From Bacillota bacterium (lineage in GTDB: Bacteria > Bacillota > Clostridia > Lachnospirales > Lachnospiraceae), in contig JAEWPN010000093.1 of NCBI GenBank assembly GCA_023399455.1, positions 10,559-74,558 of the forward strand: a stretch of DNA of 64,000 nt. The letters run 5' to 3'. The notes below the pieces were generated by a model. That model saw nothing but the letters and a program-made list of their open reading frames with translations, did no database searches and was not told where the DNA came from. Of this stretch, positions 45,452 to 54,663 are shown piece after piece. Made by a program: the position numbers and the translations under genes. How positions within the stretch are numbered: the stretch's first letter is position 1; the number at the start of each line of letters is the position of its first letter.

Positions 45452-46756
45452 CTAAGCATGCGGAAGTCTCATAATCATCTCCGTGCCTTCTCCCTGCACG
45501 CTGTCGATATCCAATCTTCCCCCTATTTTCTCAAGTCCGCCCACTACGACATCAAGCCCTACTCCTCTGCCGGAATATTCCGTCACCTTCTCCTTTGTGG
45601 TAAAGCCCGGATAGGTAAGAAACCGGTAGATTTCCTTGTCCGTATATTCGTTAATATCCTTATGTACAAGTCCCTTTCGGCTGGCCTTATCGAATATTAT
45701 CCTCTTATCGATACCCCTTCCATCGTCCCTCACACAAATAGAGAGAATGCCGTCATCTAACTTTGCATCTATAGAAATCCTGCCTTTTTCTGTCTTCCCC
45801 GCCTGCGAACGCTCGTCCGGTCCTTCAATTCCATGATCAGCAGCATTGCGCACCAGATGAATCAGCGAGTCGGAAATGCACACGATCGTTTTTCTGTCAA
45901 CCTCCAGATCCTCGCCCGAAACGCTTAGCTCTATCTCCTTGTCCAGCTTTCTGGAAACGTCGTATACGAGTCTGTTCATTCTGCGAAAGGTTCCTGCAAG
46001 GGAGGTCCTTCTCATCTGGATTACCGTATCCTCCAGCTCATCCGTTATTTTCAAGAGCTTTTCTTTCATTTCCTGCCAATCCGATTCCTCCGGCGTATTT
46101 TTCTCGGCCTCCATCAGGTTTTCCACAAGCCTTGTCAGCCTATCCAGTTTTCCTTCGCTGACACCTATGATAGTTTCTTCCTTTTGTACGCTGTTTTTGA
46201 TTACATAATCTCCCGGACTTGGCTCCACCCCCAGATCGATGATAGAAGGCAGTTTATCCGAGCGTTCTTCGGCGGGAGCTATATAGAACTGGCTGGGTTC
46301 CACATACACGTTTTCAGGAGGAAGTTCCCCTCCCTCTTTCCGTATTTTCGCCTTCCATTTCACTAAAAACATATCGATACATTTTATGATCTCTTCCGGA
46401 TCTCCATCCGGATTTCTCACTTCCTTTATCTTTATCAGCTCTTCTTCGATGAAATCCGATACCATAAAGATGTATTTCGTCAGCTCCTTTGCCGCTATCT
46501 CCTCCGAATAGGCCTCCCTTAAGTAATAAAAAACATCCTCCAGTTTGTGCGCCGCAGCCGCTATATTATCGTACATCATAATGCCGGAAGTACCTTTTAT
46601 CGTATGCATGATCCTGAAAATTTCCTGAACGCTCTCTTCATCCAGAAACTCTTCGTTCTTTTCCAGAAGGACTATCGTCTCCATCTGTTCCAGCAATTGA
46701 AAACTTTCATATAAATACATATCGAGCATTCCGTCGGAACCATAGCTTCCTTCCAT
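45452..46756 (-). CDS. CheA-type histidine kinase lacking the CheW-like domain
   Basis: Protein of 434 residues. P1 phosphotransfer domain (1-110) with His51 in IMHTIKGTSGIM; a linker; a dimerisation region (about 200-255); then the CheA ATPase with HLVRNAADHGIE, CVRDDGRGID and TEYSGRGVGLDVV. It ends right after the ATPase fold (EGTEMIMRLPHA), so the P5 CheW-like coupling domain present in classical CheA (usually over 600 residues) is absent; a P2 domain is not evident either. It cannot couple to receptor arrays in the standard way. Last gene of a five-gene signalling operon, 26 bases after a receiver gene. Confidence 0.88.
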   Translation of the reverse strand: MEGSYGSDGMLDMYLYESFQLLEQMETIVLLEKNEEFLDEESVQEIFRIMHTIKGTSGIMMYDNIAAAAHKLEDVFYYLREAYSEEIAAKELTKYIFMVSDFIEEELIKIKEVRNPDGDPEEIIKCIDMFLVKWKAKIRKEGGELPPENVYVEPSQFYIAPAEERSDKLPSIIDLGVEPSPGDYVIKNSVQKEETIIGVSEGKLDRLTRLVENLMEAEKNTPEESDWQEMKEKLLKITDELEDTVIQMRRTSLAGTFRRMNRLVYDVSRKLDKEIELSVSGEDLEVDRKTIVCISDSLIHLVRNAADHGIEGPDERSQAGKTEKGRISIDAKLDDGILSICVRDDGRGIDKRIIFDKASRKGLVHKDINEYTDKEIYRFLTYPGFTTKEKVTEYSGRGVGLDVVVGGLEKIGGRLDIDSVQGEGTEMIMRLPHA

Positions 46757-46782
46757 TGTCTTCCTCCTCCAGTAAGAATGTT

Positions 46783-47178
46783 CTATGTGATCAAGCCTAT
46801 TTTCTTCAAAAGAAGCTCAAATTTCTCCGTGTCGACAGGCTTTCCTGAATAAGCGGTGCAGTTCATGTTAAAGGCCTTCTTTACGTTTTTTTCCTCATTT
46901 AACGCTGTGGTCATAATGATTTTAACAGCTTTGTCTCCTTTTATCCCTTTCTCTTTTTCAATTTCCCTAATTTTACAAAGAGCCTGATAACCGTCCATTT
47001 CCGGCATCATAACATCCAGACAAATAAGCTGATAAGGGTCTCCTTCGGCGAGACCCATTTGAAAAGCCTCCAATGCCTCTAGCCCGTTTATTGTGATGTC
47101 ACAGTCTCCGTAACGGCTCAAATATTTGTACATAAACTTTCTGCTGGCAAAGTCGTCTTCCGCTAATAGTATCTTCAT
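46783..47178 (-). CDS. CheY-like single-domain response regulator
   Basis: Receiver domain of 131 residues: AEDDF acidic pair, phospho-acceptor Asp55 (LICLDVMMPEMDGYQAL), Thr in IIMTTA, Lys in SGKPVDTE. No output domain. It lies between cheB and the short cheA, so it is the obvious phosphorylation target of that kinase, and may act as a phosphate sink or bind a partner protein. Confidence 0.92.
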   Translation of the reverse strand: MKILLAEDDFASRKFMYKYLSRYGDCDITINGLEALEAFQMGLAEGDPYQLICLDVMMPEMDGYQALCKIREIEKEKGIKGDKAVKIIMTTALNEEKNVKKAFNMNCTAYSGKPVDTEKFELLLKKIGLIT

Positions 47179-47194
47179 TATTTTCCCCCCTCTT

Positions 47195-48214
47195 CTACTC
47201 CAACAGGCTATAAATCTTGTGGGCTATATCACATAAAGGCAACTGGTATCTCACCGCACCAATATCATAGGCTACTCTAGGCATCCCGTATACCACGCTG
47301 GTCGCCTCGTCCTGTCCTATGGTGACAGCTCCGCTGTTTTTCATTGACTTCATGCCTTTGGAACCGTCACCTCCCATGCCTGTCAGTATGATACCGATGG
47401 AATCTGCTCCCGCCGTCTTCGCTACCGAATCGAACAGCACGTCCACCGACGGACAGTGTCCACTGACTTTTTGCTCTTTTTTACATTCCACACAGTATTC
47501 TGAGCCGGATTTCACAAGGCGCATCTGATAGCCGCCCGGAGCGATAAGCACTTGTCCTCTTTTCACCGCATCTCCATCCTTGGCCTCCTTTACCTCCACC
47601 ACGCACTGATTATTCATTCTGGCTGCATACATCTCAGTAAAGCCCGCGGGCATATGTTGAACAATAACCACTCCCGGAACATCTTTATAAAAATGCTTTA
47701 TAATATCATAAATAGCCTCAGTCCCTCCGGTAGAAGCTCCAATAGCTATGATACAGTTTCTATTGCTCAGCCTGTCCCGTCTGACCGGCCTGCTCACTTC
47801 CGCTCGATACAGTTTTCTCACATCTACGGAGGCGGCAATTTTTATTTTGGCAATCAGCTCCTGCCTTATGAACTCATTGACAGTGGTTCTCGACATGTTC
47901 ACCGGTTTGTGAGCGAAATCCACCGCTCCCGCTTCCATTGCATCGAATACCTTATCGTCCATGCCGCTTAGCATGATTACCGGCATTGGATACTGAGGCA
48001 TCATCTTTCGAAGAAATTCAATCCCGTTCATCTTGGGCATTTCGATATCAAGAGTCATAACATCCGGTTTACACTGCGGGATGAGGTCCTTGGCCTCAAA
48101 AGGATCTCCCGCCACGCCAACTACATCTATATTCGGATCTTCATTCAGTCCTTGTACCAAAAGATTCCGAAATACAACGGAATCCTCAACAATCAATACT
48201 TTTATCTGACGCAT
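47195..48214 (-). CDS. cheB: CheB-type protein-glutamate methylesterase
   Basis: Protein of 339 residues: N-terminal receiver (Asp56 in VMTLDIEMPKMNGIEFL) and C-terminal methylesterase with the catalytic set GASTGGTEA (Ser), VQHMPAGFT (His) and LTGMGGDGSKGM (Asp). CheB removes methyl groups from chemoreceptors, yet no receptor or CheR methyltransferase is encoded nearby. It may act on receptors encoded elsewhere or have another target. Confidence 0.94.
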   Translation of the reverse strand: MRQIKVLIVEDSVVFRNLLVQGLNEDPNIDVVGVAGDPFEAKDLIPQCKPDVMTLDIEMPKMNGIEFLRKMMPQYPMPVIMLSGMDDKVFDAMEAGAVDFAHKPVNMSRTTVNEFIRQELIAKIKIAASVDVRKLYRAEVSRPVRRDRLSNRNCIIAIGASTGGTEAIYDIIKHFYKDVPGVVIVQHMPAGFTEMYAARMNNQCVVEVKEAKDGDAVKRGQVLIAPGGYQMRLVKSGSEYCVECKKEQKVSGHCPSVDVLFDSVAKTAGADSIGIILTGMGGDGSKGMKSMKNSGAVTIGQDEATSVVYGMPRVAYDIGAVRYQLPLCDIAHKIYSLLE

Positions 48215-48256
48215 ATCCTGTCCTTTCTTCTGCCTGAAAATATGTGGTGCCGCCGA

Positions 48257-49336
48257 TTAATTATGACGCAGCTGCTTATGTACCTTCATAAATATGTCCA
48301 CAATGTGGGGATCGAAATAGATTCCCTTGCATTCTTCAATAATCTTAAGGCTTTCCTCTATCGTATATGCTATTTTATAACACCGCTCACCCGTCAGCGT
48401 GTCAAAAATATCGATGAGCGAAACAATTCTTGCGCAGAGGGGAATATCCTTTCCCTTAAGACCTTCGGGATAACCAGTGCCATCCCACTTTTCATGATGA
48501 TACTTTGCGATATTGATCGCCATCGGAAGAAAATCATTCTTCTCCGCATTCTCATGAATTTCCTCCAATATATGAGCGCCGATTTCCGCATGCTGTTTAA
48601 TGACCTTACGTTCCTCGCGATTGAGCTGCCCGGGTTTTAAGAGCACCTCGTCGGGGATTTGTATTTTTCCGATGTCGTGAAGCATCGCCGCAACACCTAT
48701 CTTTTCGATGAACCCTGCTGTGATCTCCTTCTCGAAAAGGGGACTAAACTGAAGGCTCTGCGCTAAAATCCGGCTGTTGTACCTGATGTTTTCCAGATGA
48801 TTGGTTATGGAATTGTCTCTTCCCTCCGTAACCTTGGCAAGAGCATACAAAATATTCTTCTGCTCTGCTTCTATCCTCTTCATCTGCTCGTTCACCAGAC
48901 AATTGAGCTTATAATTATAGGCTTTCATTTCCTCCTGAAGCTTGTACATCTTCAGGTGATTCTCAATTCGCATGGTAACCTCTAAGGGTTCAAAAGGCTT
49001 TACGATAAAATCTACCGCCCCCGCTTTAAAGCCTCTGATTTTGCATTCACTGGAATCCATCGCAGAAATGAATATAACCGGAATATCTCTGGTCTTCTTA
49101 TTTTTCTTCAATATCTCACATACTTCATAGCCGCTCATCTCCGGCATGGCAATATCCATCAGGATAACCTGGGGAGAGGATGATCTGACAATTTGCAGCG
49201 CTTCCTTCCCGTTGGCGGCCAAAAGCGGCTCATGACCCATGTTCCTTATGATTTTTTCAAGAAAAAGGATGTTCATCTTTAAATCGTCGACTACGAGTAT
49301 CTGCGCATTTTTCTGATTCTTCATTTCAACATCCAT
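48257..49336 (-). CDS. Response regulator with HD-GYP phosphodiesterase domain
   Basis: Protein of 359 residues: receiver (1-130; Asp61 in VILMDIAMPEMSG), a coiled-coil linker (about 135-170), and an HD-GYP domain (about 175-355) with HDIGKIQIPDEVLLKPG, HAEIGAHIL and HHEKWDGTGYPEGLKGKDIPL. These domains usually hydrolyse cyclic di-GMP; residues of the HD and GYP motifs are intact. It overlaps the histidine kinase gene by 11 bases (ribosome site GGAGAG 7 bases before the ATG), so the two are translationally coupled and probably cognate. Confidence 0.93.
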   Translation of the reverse strand: MDVEMKNQKNAQILVVDDLKMNILFLEKIIRNMGHEPLLAANGKEALQIVRSSSPQVILMDIAMPEMSGYEVCEILKKNKKTRDIPVIFISAMDSSECKIRGFKAGAVDFIVKPFEPLEVTMRIENHLKMYKLQEEMKAYNYKLNCLVNEQMKRIEAEQKNILYALAKVTEGRDNSITNHLENIRYNSRILAQSLQFSPLFEKEITAGFIEKIGVAAMLHDIGKIQIPDEVLLKPGQLNREERKVIKQHAEIGAHILEEIHENAEKNDFLPMAINIAKYHHEKWDGTGYPEGLKGKDIPLCARIVSLIDIFDTLTGERCYKIAYTIEESLKIIEECKGIYFDPHIVDIFMKVHKQLRHN

Positions 49337-50774
49337 AGTGCATCTCTCCGGTTCTCTCCAAAATCAGCCGTTCCAGATCTTCATAGAGCAGCATACTCTT
49401 ATCGTAATCTTCTTTTCTGACTGCCATTTCCAGCTTAAGAGCGGCCCTTTTTACATCCGTATCTGCGTTTTTAAGCAGCTTGGACAGTTCTCCCGCCCAG
49501 AATTCCGCTTTTTCCCACGCCCCCAGCTCAATGCAGAGCACTAATTTTTCCATTCGTCCAGCCAGCTCATTTTTGTTTTCCTTCGAGCCGAAGCAATAAC
49601 ATTCTTCGATTTGTTTATATTGTGCCTCCTCACTGTGCTGTCCGAGAAATTGCTTGATTTCTTTTTTATATTCCGCCCTGCAGTCTGTCATCTCCGCCGT
49701 ATGGAGGCGTACCGAGAAGGAGAAATTACTGCCCCGCCCTTTCTCACTCTGCAAATATATCTTGCCGTTCATAAGCTCCACCAGTTCCTTGCTGATGGTA
49801 AGCCCAAGCCCCGTTCCTCCGTATCTTCTCGTTATAGACGTATCCACCTGAGAGAAGCTCTGGAACAGACAATCCTGCTCCTCCTTTGAAATACCGATTC
49901 CAGAATCCAATACCATAAAAAACAGCTCTATTTCATCGCTGAACCTAAATGTCACAGCAACCTCAATACGGACAAAGCCCGCAGCGGTGAACTTCACCGC
50001 ATTAGACAGCAGATTGTTCAATATTTGTGTCAGACGAAGCTCATCACCGATCAGTATCTGCGGAACGCTTTCATCCACGTTTACAGTCAGCTTAAGCCCC
50101 TTTTCATTTATCGTCGCAAGATTTGCCGACACAATATCTTCCATCATCTCCCGCAAATCGAACTTACGATTTTCCAGTTCGAACTTGCCCGACTGCAATT
50201 TTGAAAAGTCTAAAATGTTGTTGATGATCGAGGACATGTTGTTACAGCAATGCTCTATGATATCCAAAGTTCGTCTCTGCTGCGTTGTAAGATATGTATC
50301 CTTTAAATTTTCCACATGTCCCCTGATTCCGTTTACCGGAGTCCGCAGCTCATGGGTGATATTGGCGACAAAATCGTTCTTAACCTCCATCGCCCGGGAA
50401 GCAACTTCCTTGATACGTGATACTTCGTTAGCCATCTCCCGATTGACTTCCATATTCAAAGCGAACAAGAAATATCTGCTGTTTTCATTGTCATATTCTA
50501 TATGGAGCCTGACGCTAAAGCAGGTGCCGTTGTCCCTATAAACTGCCGTCTCCTTCCGGTTCTTCAGGTATTCCATCACAGTTACAACATCGCTCCCGCC
50601 TTCGAATTCCTTCCGCAGCACTTCTGCGATATTGATACCGCATAGTTCCTCTCCATATCCCAGTTCTTCACCGGCAGCCTTGTTATATTTCAAAATATTT
50701 CCATCGCGGCCGAAAACTATAATGATTTCCAGCGCTTCCTGCATGAGAATTTCCATCACACTCTTTTGTTCCAT
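49326..50774 (-). CDS. Cytosolic PAS histidine kinase with Hpt-like C-terminal tail
   Basis: Protein of 482 residues with no membrane segment. A PAS domain (about 10-110, FGRDGNILKYNKAAGEELGY) is followed by a coiled coil, the HisKA box with His141 (ITHELRTPVNGIRGH), and an ATPase (LSNAVKFTA, DSGIGISKEEQ, RRYGGTGLGLTISKELVELM). The last 105 residues form a helical domain whose end (ALKLEMAVRKEDYDKSMLLYEDLERL) looks like the final helices of Hpt domains, but the phospho-His motif is not present. First gene of the operon with the HD-GYP regulator, cheB, CheY-like and short cheA. Confidence 0.9.
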   Translation of the reverse strand: MEQKSVMEILMQEALEIIIVFGRDGNILKYNKAAGEELGYGEELCGINIAEVLRKEFEGGSDVVTVMEYLKNRKETAVYRDNGTCFSVRLHIEYDNENSRYFLFALNMEVNREMANEVSRIKEVASRAMEVKNDFVANITHELRTPVNGIRGHVENLKDTYLTTQQRRTLDIIEHCCNNMSSIINNILDFSKLQSGKFELENRKFDLREMMEDIVSANLATINEKGLKLTVNVDESVPQILIGDELRLTQILNNLLSNAVKFTAAGFVRIEVAVTFRFSDEIELFFMVLDSGIGISKEEQDCLFQSFSQVDTSITRRYGGTGLGLTISKELVELMNGKIYLQSEKGRGSNFSFSVRLHTAEMTDCRAEYKKEIKQFLGQHSEEAQYKQIEECYCFGSKENKNELAGRMEKLVLCIELGAWEKAEFWAGELSKLLKNADTDVKRAALKLEMAVRKEDYDKSMLLYEDLERLILERTGEMHYGC

Positions 50775-50826
50775 ATATATCGCCCCCGCCCATACTTACT
50801 GTTACTATTTTACCAAACAAGTTATC

Positions 50827-50862
50827 AAAAAAACAGCCCTTCTTTCGAAAAGCTGTCTTTTT
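50827..50862 (-). terminator. Terminator of the nucleoside ABC transporter operon
   Basis: ACAGC-TTTTC, a GAAA-type loop and GAAGG-GCTGT with flanking A and T runs (minus strand). It separates the permease gene from the histidine kinase operon. Confidence 0.8.
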
Positions 50863-50901
50863 CATATTAATATAACAGATCAATATATTCAATTTGTTCA
50901 A

Positions 50902-51855
50902 TCAGCGCGCGCCCTTATCGTAAGGAATACCGGAGGCTCTCGGAGCCTGTGAATTTCTCGAAGTAAAGATGAGCACTACGAGAGTCGCAATATAAGGTAT
51001 CATCTTATAGAGATAACTGGGTATGCCCAGTCCTTCCAAAAAGGGGATCCCGGAATAAGCTGCTGCTATCGCCTTCATCAGGCCAAAAAACAAAGAGGCC
51101 CACAGAATCTTCACCGGCTTCCACTGTCCGAAAATGAGTACCGCCAAAGCTAAGAATCCATAACCTGACACCGTAGCGTTGAAGTTGGTGGAAGTAGGTA
51201 CTACGAATACCAGTCCCCCCAGTCCTCCCAATGCTCCCGATAAGACAACGCCGGCATACTGCATTCTGTACACGTTGATTCCGGCCGCATCCGCCGCCTG
51301 AGGATGTTCTCCGCAAGCACGAAGCCTGAGCCCGAACCTCGTCTTATACAGAACAAGCGCCGATATGCCGAGCACCGCGAATCCCAAATAGGTGGTAATA
51401 TATGTGTTCTTAAAAAGCAGATCACCGATTACCGGAATATCCCCGAGAAGGGGCACCTTTGCAACACGGAAAGTATTGGTGAACTGAACCTGCTGTACCC
51501 CCTGAATAACTCTGGCTACGAAAATTGCGAAAGCCGGCGCAAAAAGGTTAAGAGCTGTACCGCTGATAGTCTGGTCCGCCTTCATATTAATTGCAGCATA
51601 AGCATGGAATAACGCGAATATCCCTCCCGTCACCATGGAAACGACAACGGCAATCAATAGCTGCCCCTGCCCGCTCATACTGCCTCCCGTCAGATTCAGA
51701 AAAAGAATTCCGGTAAATGCGCCCATGGTCATAATCCCTTCCAAAGCGATGTTGACAACGCCGCTTCGCTCGGAAAACATACCGCCCAGAGCCACTATCA
51801 AGAGAGGGATCATAAAGAACATCGTCTGCTGGAAAATAAAATATACTACACTCAT
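50902..51855 (-). CDS. ABC transporter permease, nucleoside/BMP type (NupQ/YufQ-like)
   Basis: Membrane protein of 317 residues with about nine hydrophobic segments, of the BPD_transp_2 family. Typical blocks: MFSERSGVVNIALEGIMTMGAF near the start and LRACGEHPQAADAAGINV in the cytosolic loop. It starts within the stop of the second permease (4-base overlap). With the other permease, the double-ATPase and the BMP lipoprotein it matches the purine-nucleoside importer NupNOPQ of B. subtilis. Substrate is inferred. Confidence 0.93.
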   Translation of the reverse strand: MSVVYFIFQQTMFFMIPLLIVALGGMFSERSGVVNIALEGIMTMGAFTGILFLNLTGGSMSGQGQLLIAVVVSMVTGGIFALFHAYAAINMKADQTISGTALNLFAPAFAIFVARVIQGVQQVQFTNTFRVAKVPLLGDIPVIGDLLFKNTYITTYLGFAVLGISALVLYKTRFGLRLRACGEHPQAADAAGINVYRMQYAGVVLSGALGGLGGLVFVVPTSTNFNATVSGYGFLALAVLIFGQWKPVKILWASLFFGLMKAIAAAYSGIPFLEGLGIPSYLYKMIPYIATLVVLIFTSRNSQAPRASGIPYDKGAR

Positions 51856-52955
51856 TCTCCCTTCCCTCCCTTCCTCTCACTCTTCGCCTGCCTGCGGCGC
51901 GCAGTCTTTGCCATGAAGGATTTCACGATCAGTGCAAAAGCACTGAAATAAATAATAACGGCTACGATAATGTCGATAATCTCGGTGGAAAATTCATATA
52001 ACTGTAAATAAAAGCCTCCCGCCGTCAGATAAGCGATAAAGATTCCTGCGAACAAAACACCGATAGGATGGCTGAGTCCCAGCAGGGCTACGGAAATTCC
52101 GGTAAAGCCCTCTGACGCCAGCACATCCACGATTTCAATATGTTTGCCGGTACCGGCCAAATAAAGAAGACCTCCCGCAAGTCCTGAAATCATACCTGCT
52201 ATCATCATAGAGAAAACAATGCTCTTCTTTTCATCGATACCCGCATAACGGCTCGCTTCCCTGTTAAATCCTACTGCACGCAGTTCAAAGCCGAAAGCAG
52301 TTTTATTTAAAACTAGATAAATAATTAATACCACCAAAATAGCGATCAAAATACCCCCATTTACGCTGGAACCGGGAAATAGTTTATCCATTCCCATCTT
52401 AGGTATCTGGGCGCTTACCGCCACATTCTTTGATTCGTTCCGCATGCTGTTGAATAACACCTTATCCGCCTTTACACTCCAGTTCACCGCATACATGCCG
52501 ATATAGTTCATCATGATGGAAGAAATCACTTCATTTACATTGAAAAATGCCTTTAGCAAACCGGGAACAACTCCCCATACGGCACCGCACACCGCACTGA
52601 CCAACACCGCCACGATCCAGTGTACGGAGCCCAGAGAAGTGAACACTATGCCTACATACACCGCTCCGAATGCGCCTACTATAAACTGCCCCGGTGTTCC
52701 GATATTGAAAAGGCCGGTCTTAAATGCAAATCCCACAGATAAACCGGTAAGAATGATCGGTGTTGCGTAGTAGAACACCTGTCCCACACCCTTAAGCCCA
52801 TGAGTAAAAGCTCCCGTCAGAATGGTCAAAAAACCCGGAACCGCCTGAGAAGCGTTGCAAAACAGCAATACGACAAACCCGAACAGAAGTCCGATGACGA
52901 TTGCAAATACCGAAGATACCGGTCCGGTCAGATTTATATTTCTCTTCTTTTTCAT
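51852..52955 (-). CDS. ABC transporter permease, nucleoside/BMP type (NupP/YufP-like)
   Basis: Partner permease of 367 residues with about ten hydrophobic segments. Shows GLSVGFAFKTGLFNIGTPGQFIVGAFG near residue 70, NVNEVISSIMMNYIG, and the loop LRAVGFNREASRYAGIDEKKS. It overlaps the ATPase stop by one base and the NupQ-like start by four, so all three transporter parts are co-translated. Confidence 0.93.
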   Translation of the reverse strand: MKKKRNINLTGPVSSVFAIVIGLLFGFVVLLFCNASQAVPGFLTILTGAFTHGLKGVGQVFYYATPIILTGLSVGFAFKTGLFNIGTPGQFIVGAFGAVYVGIVFTSLGSVHWIVAVLVSAVCGAVWGVVPGLLKAFFNVNEVISSIMMNYIGMYAVNWSVKADKVLFNSMRNESKNVAVSAQIPKMGMDKLFPGSSVNGGILIAILVVLIIYLVLNKTAFGFELRAVGFNREASRYAGIDEKKSIVFSMMIAGMISGLAGGLLYLAGTGKHIEIVDVLASEGFTGISVALLGLSHPIGVLFAGIFIAYLTAGGFYLQLYEFSTEIIDIIVAVIIYFSAFALIVKSFMAKTARRRQAKSERKGGKGE

Positions 52956-54502
52956 TACAAACCTGCCTCCTCTTCTTTTACCTGCCTTTTAGAACCCGCC
53001 ATGTAAAGTCCTAATTCCTGCACCGTAATTTCCTTCGGGTCCAGTTCCGCCACGATGCTTCCTTCAAATATGACGAGAATTCTATCACTCAAGTTCATAA
53101 CCTCATCAAGTTCCAATGAGACTAATAAAATACCTGCTCCCTCATCTCTCTGCTTGATGAGCTGCTTGTGGATGTATTCGATTGCCCCCACATCCAGACC
53201 TCTTGTGGGCTGGACTGCCAAGAGCAAATCGGGACCTCGTCCGATTTCTCTGGCTACAATGGCTTTCTGCTGATTGCCTCCCGACATGCTTCTAACGATA
53301 GTTGCCGTTCCTTCCCCGCTTCGGATATCGTACTCTTCGATCAGCTTATCTGCATATTCATATATTTTCTCGTTCTTAAGAAAACCGGCCGTTTGAAATT
53401 CCGGTTGAAAATATTGCTGTAAAATAAGGTTGTAAGCCAGATTATAATCGAGCACCAAGCCGTGTTTATGTCTATCCTCAGGGATATGAGAAAGGCCGTG
53501 GGTGTTTTTATAGCGGATGCTCTTGTTTGTCACATCCTCACCGTTTATCATCATCTTGCCCTCGCTCATACGCTCGATACCGGCAATCGCATATACTAAC
53601 TCTGACTGACCGTTACCGTCGATTCCAGCAATACATACGATTTCACCTTTTCGAACCTCAAAGCTCACATCATTTACCAAATCCTTCGTGTGACCTTCCT
53701 TTTTGGTCTTAACAGACAAATGCTCTACGGAAAGCACTACCTCCTTTGGCTTCGCAGACTGCTTATCGATGGTCAGATTTACCTTGCGCCCTACCATCAT
53801 CTCGGACATCGTCTCCTTGTCCGTATCCGCCACGTCGATAGTTCCGATATATTTGCCCCGGCGCAGTACCGTACAACGGTCCGCTACCGCTTTTATTTCA
53901 TTTAATTTATGAGTAATAAAAAGGATGGATTTACCTTCCTTCGTCAGATTTTTCATTATGATCATCAATTCATCGATTTCCTGAGGGGTGAGTACCGCCG
54001 TAGGCTCGTCGAATATCATAATTTCGTTATTGCGGTAAAGCATCTTCAGTATCTCTACTCTCTGCTGCATTCCTACCGTAATATCGGAGATAAGAGCATC
54101 AGGCTCAATGAACAGATTATATTTTTCACTCAGTTCCACTACTTTCCTGCGGGCATCTTCCATGCGAAGGATACCGCTTTTCACGGTCTCTATGCCGAGT
54201 ACGATATTTTGAAGCACAGTAAAATTATGTACCAGTTTAAAGTGTTGGTGTACCATACCAATTCCCAGAGCATTGGCATCCAAAGGCCCCTTTATCTTAA
54301 CCTCCTGGCCCTTTACCTTGATAATCCCCTTCTCCGGCTGGTACATACCGAAAAGCACGCTCATCAGAGTAGACTTTCCGGCGCCATTTTCTCCAAGCAG
54401 CGCATGAATCTCGCCCTTTTTCAACTGCAGGGTAATATTGTCGTTAGCAATAATCCCCGGAAATTCTTTTGTGATCCCCATCATCTCAATTACATAGTCC
54501 AT
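52955..54502 (-). CDS. ABC transporter ATP-binding protein, tandem domains (NupO/YufO-like)
   Basis: Protein of 515 residues from the ATG at 54502 (GAGGG 7 bases upstream; the longer in-frame ATG at 54520 sits against its ribosome site). Two ATPase domains: the first has a full Walker A (LGENGAGKSTLMS), a degenerate signature and IFDEPTAVLTP; the second has GIDGNGQSELVYA, MSGGNQQKAIVARE and AVQPTRGLDVGA, an altered Walker region as in sugar and nucleoside importers of this group. A terminator lies between it and the lipoprotein gene, so its expression is probably lower. Confidence 0.94.
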   Translation of the reverse strand: MDYVIEMMGITKEFPGIIANDNITLQLKKGEIHALLGENGAGKSTLMSVLFGMYQPEKGIIKVKGQEVKIKGPLDANALGIGMVHQHFKLVHNFTVLQNIVLGIETVKSGILRMEDARRKVVELSEKYNLFIEPDALISDITVGMQQRVEILKMLYRNNEIMIFDEPTAVLTPQEIDELMIIMKNLTKEGKSILFITHKLNEIKAVADRCTVLRRGKYIGTIDVADTDKETMSEMMVGRKVNLTIDKQSAKPKEVVLSVEHLSVKTKKEGHTKDLVNDVSFEVRKGEIVCIAGIDGNGQSELVYAIAGIERMSEGKMMINGEDVTNKSIRYKNTHGLSHIPEDRHKHGLVLDYNLAYNLILQQYFQPEFQTAGFLKNEKIYEYADKLIEEYDIRSGEGTATIVRSMSGGNQQKAIVAREIGRGPDLLLAVQPTRGLDVGAIEYIHKQLIKQRDEGAGILLVSLELDEVMNLSDRILVIFEGSIVAELDPKEITVQELGLYMAGSKRQVKEEEAGL

Positions 54503-54586
54503 ATGTTTTCCCTCATCCATTCCTTCTGAATATTTCTATCTAAAATCAGACTTTTCATATGGCTGGTCTGAACCAGTATTCTGGTT

Positions 54587-54621
54587 AAAAAAGGGTGCTT
54601 ATTCTAATAAGCACCCTTTTT
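54587..54621 (-). terminator. Terminator between the BMP lipoprotein gene and the ATPase gene
   Basis: A near-perfect stem (AAAAAGGGTGCTTATT, 2-base turn, AATAAGCACCCTTTTT) with T-rich tail on the minus strand, 43 bases after the lipoprotein stop. It probably lets the binding protein be made in excess over the membrane parts, with partial read-through. Confidence 0.85.
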
Positions 54622-54663
54622 GGCTATAACTCAAATTTCCTTTAAATATCCTAACACTTAAGT

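Noticed and set aside
45434..45470. Terminator after the short cheA (ATGC/GCAT with a T run)
   Set aside because: Only four base pairs and the stop codon lies in the loop; too weak to call, though the T run is suggestive.
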